Source: Halococcus qingdaonensis
GTDB lineage: Archaea > Halobacteriota > Halobacteria > Halobacteriales > Halococcaceae
Direction: 5' to 3'
DNA: 64,000 nt
NCBI RefSeq assembly: GCF_024508235.1
Contig: NZ_CP101943.1
Coordinates: 868,001-932,000 of the forward strand
This document shows positions 59,197 through 64,000 of the stretch, in pieces (within the stretch, counting starts at the first letter, position 1; each line of letters opens with the position of its first letter). Both the position numbers and the translations under genes were made by a program. The notes beneath the pieces are model-generated. The model was not told the DNA's origin and made no database searches. It worked only from the letters and a program-made list of their open reading frames with translations.

Positions 59197-60927
59197 ATGA
59201 ACGTCGGCATCGTCGGCTCCGGTCCCGCCGTCGAAGGTATCGAGACAGCACTCGACGACACCGAAACGAACCGAATCGACCCGGACGCTATCCCCGAACC
59301 GGACCTCGCGATCGTCGCCGATACCGCGGGCGCGGTGATCTTCGAGGAAGCGAACGAGCTCGCCCGCGAGAGCGCGACGCCGTGGCTCGCAGTCGAGCTC
59401 GGTGGCATCGGTGGCCAAGCGGTCTGTGAAGCTTCCATCACCGGCTTCGGTCCCGAGACGGCCTGCTATAACTGTCTGCAAGCGCGCGTCGCGGCGAGTG
59501 GTGACAGCACGGATAGCACGAACGGCGCGGACGAGGACGAAGCAGATGAGCCGAGCACCGACCCCGCGACCGCCCGGCTGGCCGGCGCACGCGCGGGCTA
59601 CGAGGCCAGCCGACTGCTTGCGGGCGAGCGATCGCCTGTCATGGGTGGGGTCGTCGAACTTCCACACGCCGAGCGACGACTCCTGGCAGTGCCGAACTGC
59701 GACTGTGCCGGCGAACGGGATCGAGAGCTTCGACGCGGGTACGAGGATCGCGGGCTCGACGATGCACTCGGACGGGCCGAGGCCGCCCTCGACGAGCGCG
59801 TCGGCATCGTCACCGAGGTCGGCGAGATCGCCTCCTTCCCCGCACCGTACTATCTCGCGCGAGTGGGCGAGACGGCGGGATTCAGCGATGCGAGCGCGGC
59901 GAGCGAGGCCGCCGGTGTCGCCGCCGACTGGGATCGTGCGTTCATGAAGGCGCTCGGCGAGGCGCTCGAACGGTACAGCGCCGGCGTCTATCGCACCGAG
60001 GCGTTCGAACACGGCACGTCCGCGGAGATCGAGAGGGCCATCCCGCCGTCGTCGTTCGCACTGCCGGAAGGTGCGGAGACGGATGCGACGGCGTCGATTC
60101 CGTGGGTTCCCGGCGAGGACCTCGCGACCGGCGAGTCGGTCCATCTGCCGGCGGAGTTCGTCCAATTCCCGCCGCCGGACCATCGCCACGGGCCGTCGAT
60201 CACCACGGGGTTGGGACTCGGGAATTCGGGTACCGAGGCACTCCTCTCGGGGCTCACGGAAGTCGTCGAGCGCGATGCGGCGATGCTCTCGTGGTATTCG
60301 ACGTACGAGCCGCTCGGACTGGCGGTCGACGACGAAGGGTTCGAGACGCTCGCTCGGCGCGCGCGATCGGAGGGGTTGACCGTGACACCCGTATTGCTCA
60401 CGCAGGACGTCGACGTTCCGGTGGTCGCCGTCGCCGTCGAGCGCGACGAGTGGCCACGGTTCGCGGTCGGGTCGGCGGCGGGATTCGATCCCGACGAGGT
60501 GGCGCGGTCGGCGCTCGCGGAGGCGCTCCAGAGCTGGATGGAGCTGCGCGCGATGGGCCCGGAGGAGGCCACCGAGGCCGAGGGGGAGATCGGACAGTAC
60601 GCCGATACGCCCGGCCCGGCGGCGGACTTTTTCGCCGTCGAGAGCCGCGTTCCGGCGGCGAGCGTCGGGCCGGAGACGGTGCCGACGGGCCAGGACGCAT
60701 TCGATGTGCTGGTCGATCGCGTAACCGAAGCGGGACTCGATGTCTACGGTGCGCGACTCACCCCGAGAGACGTCGAATCGATCGGTTTCGAGGCCGTGAG
60801 CGTGCTCGTGCCCGGCGCGCAGCCGCTGTTCACCGACGAGGCTTTCTTTGGTGAGCGCGCCAGCGAGGTGCCGCAGGCGCTCGGATTCGCACCGCGACTC
60901 GACCGCGCGTTCCATCCGTATCCCTGA
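59197..60927 (+). CDS. YcaO-domain enzyme with zinc-tetrad N-terminal domain
   Basis: 576 residues. YcaO ATP site: EALERYSAGVYR (E-x-x-E-R about 255-259), GLTEVVERDAAMLSWY and SALAEALQSWMELRAMG are the three acidic/Gln motifs. The first 175 residues form a Rossmann-like segment with CYNCLQARV (C90, C93) and VPNCDCAGERD (C168, C170), the zinc tetrathiolate of TOMM-type cyclodehydratase C domains. The protein ends RAFHPYP, weakly like the PxPxP tail of cyclodehydratases. It should activate an amide with ATP to form an azoline or thioamide. No precursor peptide or dehydrogenase is visible next to it, so the substrate is unknown. Confidence 0.85.
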   Translation: MNVGIVGSGPAVEGIETALDDTETNRIDPDAIPEPDLAIVADTAGAVIFEEANELARESATPWLAVELGGIGGQAVCEASITGFGPETACYNCLQARVAASGDSTDSTNGADEDEADEPSTDPATARLAGARAGYEASRLLAGERSPVMGGVVELPHAERRLLAVPNCDCAGERDRELRRGYEDRGLDDALGRAEAALDERVGIVTEVGEIASFPAPYYLARVGETAGFSDASAASEAAGVAADWDRAFMKALGEALERYSAGVYRTEAFEHGTSAEIERAIPPSSFALPEGAETDATASIPWVPGEDLATGESVHLPAEFVQFPPPDHRHGPSITTGLGLGNSGTEALLSGLTEVVERDAAMLSWYSTYEPLGLAVDDEGFETLARRARSEGLTVTPVLLTQDVDVPVVAVAVERDEWPRFAVGSAAGFDPDEVARSALAEALQSWMELRAMGPEEATEAEGEIGQYADTPGPAADFFAVESRVPAASVGPETVPTGQDAFDVLVDRVTEAGLDVYGARLTPRDVESIGFEAVSVLVPGAQPLFTDEAFFGERASEVPQALGFAPRLDRAFHPYP

Positions 60928-60944
60928 GTCGGCTGGTGGTTGCC

Positions 60945-61028
60945 GCGTGGTGGCGGCAGCGGTGCGGTTGCCGTGCGGTCCTGGCGGGTGAAGGGCGAGG
61001 CTCCGAGCGAAGTCGTTCGAAAGGCGCT
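60945..61028. repeat. Dispersed intergenic repeat, left part interrupted by IS630 (copy G)
   Basis: Contains GCGGGTGAAGGGCGAGG (60984-61000), as in copy B, then GAAGTCGTTCGA and the hairpin arm CGAAAGGCGC (61018-61027). IS630 splits the loop; the matching arm GCGCCTTTCG and the rest continue at 62184. Confidence 0.75.
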
Positions 61029-61030
61029 TA

Positions 61031-62181
61031 GTCCCTAGCGAAAGTTATGAAGATCGCGTGAGACAGCGATCTCATGAGTGGAGATCGTCGCAAGGAAATC
61101 GTCCGACATCTCAGTGAAGACGATCTCGATCGACTACTCGCCGAAACCGACGACGGAAAAGTTAGCAAGCGACTGACGTTCGTCAAGCGACTCTACAAAG
61201 GCGCAACTCTTGAGGACGCTGCCGACGACGTCGGCAGGTCCTCTGCGACTGCGACTCGCTGGGTACGACGATGGAATGAGGGTGGACTCGGTCTCCTCAC
61301 GCCGAACTTCGGGGGCGGCAGGCCCCCGAAGCTCGGCGAGGACGAGCAGGAACAGTTGCTCGAACTCTTGCGAGAGGGTCAACCCTGGAAATCACAGGAG
61401 ATCCAGTACCTCCTCAACGAAGAGTTCGACGTTGAGTACCATCCAGCTCACCTTGGAAGATTTCTCAAAAAGCTTGGTCTCTCACGTGCGATTCCACGAA
61501 CACAGCGTCCCTCTCAACCTGAGAACGCCGAGGGGATCCTCGAAGAACGCGTCGGAGACGCGTTCGACGAGGACGCCGATGAGCCACACAACAAACAGGA
61601 CAGTGATGATGAGGAAGGCTGGGTCGTTGACGACGATATCTGTACGGACGGCGGTACTATCCTCGGATTCTTCGATACATCCCATCCACAGCCGTGGGAC
61701 AATTCACAGCGGATGTACTACGTCGATGATCCCCACATCACTCGACCGCTGGTTCGTCACGACGAACCAACGGTCGGCTTCTACGCACTCAACGGCGAGA
61801 GCGTGGTGAGCTTCCCCGAAAATCAGGAGAAAGAACAGATCTGTGCGTGTCTCGAACGGATCCGCGAGCAGAATCCGGGCAAGCGGATTCTGCTCGTCTT
61901 GGACAACTTCTCCTCGCACATCTGTCCGTACACGCGTAGGCGCGCGCATCAGCTAGGAATCGATTTGGTGTTCCTTCCGGTTGGCTCGCCGGATTTGAAC
62001 CCGATCGAGCCGGTTTGGAAGAGTCTGCGCTGGGAAGCCTCGCCACTGATCGTCGAGAGCGCGGAGGAATTCCGCGCTCTCGTCACCGATCTGTTCGACC
62101 GCCTCACTGATCGGCTGAGTTTCGCCGTTTCATGGATCGAGAAATTCCTCGCTCCGTATCTTCAGAAGTTATCTAAATGAC
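61031..62181 (+). mobile_element. IS630-family insertion sequence (one-ORF type)
   Basis: 1151 bp, flanked by TA on both sides (61029-61030; 62182-62183), the IS630 target duplication. Ends: GTCCCTAGCGAAAGTTATGA versus GTCATTTAGATAACTTCTGA (complement of the right end), imperfect inverted repeats followed by GAAGAT on both sides. Different from the element at 8.4 kb in ends, length and transposase. Confidence 0.88.
61074..62180 (+). CDS. IS630 transposase
   Basis: 368 residues in one frame. The N-terminal HTH is YKGATLEDAADDVGRSSATA followed by TRWVRRWNEGG, then a winged segment (GRPPKLGEDEQEQLLELL). The DDE catalytic acids are TILGFFDTSHP, RILLVLDNFSSH and SPDLNPIEPVWKSLRW. The stop codon falls at the right terminal repeat. 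Intact, so potentially active. Its middle contains an acidic stretch (DEDADEPHNKQDSDDEEGW) that is unusual and specific to haloarchaeal variants. Confidence 0.93.
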   Translation: MSGDRRKEIVRHLSEDDLDRLLAETDDGKVSKRLTFVKRLYKGATLEDAADDVGRSSATATRWVRRWNEGGLGLLTPNFGGGRPPKLGEDEQEQLLELLREGQPWKSQEIQYLLNEEFDVEYHPAHLGRFLKKLGLSRAIPRTQRPSQPENAEGILEERVGDAFDEDADEPHNKQDSDDEEGWVVDDDICTDGGTILGFFDTSHPQPWDNSQRMYYVDDPHITRPLVRHDEPTVGFYALNGESVVSFPENQEKEQICACLERIREQNPGKRILLVLDNFSSHICPYTRRRAHQLGIDLVFLPVGSPDLNPIEPVWKSLRWEASPLIVESAEEFRALVTDLFDRLTDRLSFAVSWIEKFLAPYLQKLSK

Positions 62182-62183
62182 TA

Positions 62184-62412
62184 TCGCGCCTTTCGTGATG
62201 ACGAGAAAGCGAAGCTCTCTCGAACCACGAGGAGCCGAGGGCTTCTGCGGTGCGGAGCGGGTGTGGAGAGCGGTAGCATCCGCGCGAGCGGAGTGAGCGC
62301 GGTTCACCGCGAGTGAGTGAAACGAACGAGTGGGTGTTTTTGGTCCAGATTTTTGCGAACCCCCTTGCGAGCGAGCGGAGTGAGCGAGCAACGGGGGTGA
62401 AGTAAAAAGGTG
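62184..62412. repeat. Dispersed intergenic repeat, right part (copy H)
   Basis: Continues copy G after the IS: hairpin arm GCGCCTTTCG (62186-62195), then GAGCCGAGGGCTTCTGCGG, GAGAGCGGTAGCATCCGCGC (62267-62286), GAGCGGAGTGAGCGCGG, TTCACCGCGAG, TGTTTTTGGTCCAGATTTTT, and AGTAAAAAGG at 62402-62411. AACCCCCTTGC...GCAACGGGGGT forms a long imperfect hairpin. It ends against the stop of the DUF63 gene. Confidence 0.78.
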
Positions 62413-62416
62413 GTCT

Positions 62417-63559
62417 CTAGATACCAAACGTCGCCCGGAGCATGTCGCGTGTGCCGGGCCCGAGCCCGACAACGAGCACCGCGAGCATCAGCAGGTAGGA
62501 GTAGCGCGGGCTCTCCTCGAAGATCGTCTCGTCGAACAGCCAGATGACGCCGGTCGCGAGGACGAGTTTCACGAGCAGGAACGGCCAGGAGTCGCCGATG
62601 ACGTCGATGATCGACGGCGGAAAGACCGTGGTGGTAGCGCCGACGATGATGGCGTTGATCGGATGTTTCGCGCTGTACTGGAAGGGGAGCCCGATGGCCT
62701 GCGCCCAGTCCGAAGCCAGCACGTTCGCCACGCCGTCGACCGCCTGCGCCCAGAGGATCGCCAGCCCGATGAGGCCCGTGCCGGCGTTCAGGGCGGGTGC
62801 GAGCCGGTCGATGGCGTAGTAGATGCCGACGGCGAGCGCCGAGGCGATGCCGAGCGTGAGCACGAGCATCTGCGGGTAGAAGGCGACGAACTCGGTCGAG
62901 TAGGAGAGGAAGGCGAGGTAGGCGAGCGTCACGACGAGCGCGACCGTGCCCATCCCGGCGAGCGCCGGCTCGAACTCGGATATGACGTCGCGACGGGCGA
63001 GCCGGAGGCTGAGGAGGATAGCCGCGAGCGTGACGACGAAGACGGTGAGATAGATGACGGGGCTGATGATGAGCGCGTTCGCGGGATAGGAGATGGCGGC
63101 AGTCGCGTCGGCAGGGACGGCGTCGTTGGCGTCCTCGACCACCCGGAGCGCGCCGCCGAAGAGGGTGAACGGGATCAGTGCGAAGAAGAGCCGCCTGTCG
63201 GTGCCGATGCCGAGTCGGCGCACCAGGAGGAGCACGCCGGCGAGCATGAACAGCAGGACGACGGCGTACCCGGCCTCGGAGACGAGCGTGTAGCCCGGCT
63301 CGGCGACGGTGAGCCCCTGCGCCGCGGCCGCACGGCAGGTCTCGCTTTCGCCGAAGCGGCGGACCACTCCATCGGCCCGGACCGCACAGAGGGCGTTGTG
63401 GGCGTCGGCGTCGATCGGCCCCCAGAAGTATTTCCAGAGAAAGTTCGTATAGATTGCCCGCGGGAAGGCGAGCGCCCCGGCGGCGATGGCGAGGACGCCC
63501 GCGACGGCCGCCGCGAGCCACGCCCGCACGGGGTCGACCCGGTCCGCTATCGAAGCCAT
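62417..63559 (-). CDS. DUF63 family integral membrane protein
   Basis: 380 residues, start ATG at 63557-63559. About nine membrane helices. DUF63 hallmarks are WKYFWGPIDADAHN, GGALRVVEDAND, SYPANALIISPVIYLTVF, AQAVDGVANVLASDW, and KHPINAIIVGATTTVFPP. The family is nearly restricted to archaea and has no known function; conserved Asp, Glu and His in membrane loops hint at an ion or lipid-related role. The stop is 5 bp from repeat copy H. Confidence 0.87.
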   Translation of the reverse strand: MASIADRVDPVRAWLAAAVAGVLAIAAGALAFPRAIYTNFLWKYFWGPIDADAHNALCAVRADGVVRRFGESETCRAAAAQGLTVAEPGYTLVSEAGYAVVLLFMLAGVLLLVRRLGIGTDRRLFFALIPFTLFGGALRVVEDANDAVPADATAAISYPANALIISPVIYLTVFVVTLAAILLSLRLARRDVISEFEPALAGMGTVALVVTLAYLAFLSYSTEFVAFYPQMLVLTLGIASALAVGIYYAIDRLAPALNAGTGLIGLAILWAQAVDGVANVLASDWAQAIGLPFQYSAKHPINAIIVGATTTVFPPSIIDVIGDSWPFLLVKLVLATGVIWLFDETIFEESPRYSYLLMLAVLVVGLGPGTRDMLRATFGI

Positions 63560-63657
63560 GTTCTGGTGGGTACACGCCCGCCGTTTGACGGTTCCGATTG
63601 GACGCGTCGCTCCCGGCAATGGATGGCTTTACGGCCACGCCCCGCCTCCCTCCGACG

Positions 63658-63927
63658 ATGAACACACTCGCGAAGCGGATCCACAACATCGCACCCGATC
63701 CCGTCCACGTGACTTTCGCCGACGACTCGACGGCGACTTTCGAGATGCAGAGCGCCGAGTTCTTCCAAGAAGAGTTCCAGGGGGTCGCCACGCCGATCGA
63801 CGGGGATCGCGAACACCGCATCGTCGCCGGCGGCGCAAACACCGACCAGGTCGTCGTCGGTCGTGAGCGCGACGACGGCGGCTTCGAGGAAGTCGGTGCA
63901 ATCGTCGCAGTCGAACCTGCCGAGTGA
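63658..63927 (+). CDS. Small conserved haloarchaeal protein
   Basis: 89 residues from ATG at 63658: MNTLAKRIHNIAPDPVHVTF, then FEMQSAEFFQEEFQGVATPI and QVVVGRERDDGGFEEVGAIV. Alternating strand pattern, no Cys, possibly a small beta-barrel or OB-like domain. Longer in-frame starts upstream encode a Thr/Pro-rich, implausible leader. Divergent from the DUF63 gene (98 bp). Function unknown. Confidence 0.65.
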   Translation: MNTLAKRIHNIAPDPVHVTFADDSTATFEMQSAEFFQEEFQGVATPIDGDREHRIVAGGANTDQVVVGRERDDGGFEEVGAIVAVEPAE

Positions 63928-64000
63928 TTCTTAGACAGTAGTTGCGAGGGCAAGACGCTCCATCTTGCCCGCACTTTTCGTGCCGCACGATACGGCACGC
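63928..64000. other. Terminal region with two hairpins
   Basis: GGGCAAG-ACGCTCCAT-CTTGCCC and CGTGCCG-CACGATA-CGGCACG are consecutive perfect inverted repeats running into the window edge. They could be a transcription terminator or the start of another copy of the hairpin-containing repeat. No coding is seen. Confidence 0.4.

Noticed and set aside
59092..60915. 607-codon minus-strand frame opposite the YcaO gene
   Set aside because: The YcaO frame contains all family motifs; the antisense product is Arg-rich and patternless.

Overview
The window is a chromosomal stretch of an extremely halophilic archaeon (class Halobacteria). The evidence is high GC with Asp/Glu-rich proteins, glycerol-1-phosphate dehydrogenase for archaeal lipids, a complete bacterioruberin-type carotenoid cluster, transcription factor S, TATA boxes close to start codons, haloarchaeal insertion sequences (an ISH3-type element and two IS630-type elements) and twin-arginine lipoproteins. 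A genus such as Halococcus is possible, but that is a guess. No rRNA, CRISPR array or replication origin was seen. There is one tRNA (Pro, anticodon GGG). No database could be searched, so every product name rests on motifs and family recognition.

Layout. 0-7 kb: lipid and carbon metabolism (egsA, an epimerase-like reductase, acyl-CoA dehydrogenase, a small kinase, aldehyde dehydrogenase). 7-10.3 kb: a scar where an IS630 element joins a 5'-truncated cstA to a 3'-truncated mscS. 10.4-18 kb: tRNA-Pro, ilvD, a MurG/UGT-like glycosyltransferase beside a beta-RFAP-synthase-like GHMP protein, tfs, a bacterio-opsin-activator-type regulator, a ZIP metal transporter and a short-chain dehydrogenase. 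18-24 kb: carotenoid oxygenase, crtD-lyeJ-cruF (overlapping operon) and convergent crtB. 24-32 kb: sulfur and thiol functions (Lpd/MerA-like reductase, rhodanese-metallo-beta-lactamase fusion, DsbA-like lipoprotein with a membrane partner), tiny zinc-finger proteins, a Cys-rich copper-storage-like bundle and archaeal ornithine cyclodeaminase. 32-40 kb: SRAP, gamma-carbonic anhydrase, FAH hydrolase, a membrane metallophosphoesterase, MOSC, vapBC, a cupin with zinc ribbon and a UPF0175/PIN-like pair.

40-45 kb is a base-composition island, clearly AT-richer than its surroundings. It carries an EVE-McrB/McrC-like type IV restriction system, the C-terminal tail of a methylase-type protein and an ISH3-type element inserted exactly at the mcrB start. 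45-64 kb returns to core genes: aldo/keto reductase, EamA, RNase HI, birA, uspA, an amidohydrolase, a GT-C membrane protein, folD and glyA (one-carbon metabolism), a zinc-tetrad YcaO enzyme, an IS630 element and DUF63.

The feature least explained by known genes is a family of GC-rich intergenic repeats, about one per 10 kb. They share conserved blocks, T-rich segments and arrays of short perfect hairpins, often with GAA loops. One copy holds four hairpins spaced 26-30 bp apart. Another was hit by IS630 at the TA in a hairpin loop. A pair of direct copies 1.1 kb apart brackets the UPF0175/PIN-like module, and each copy ends in the same restriction-methylase C-terminal coding tail.
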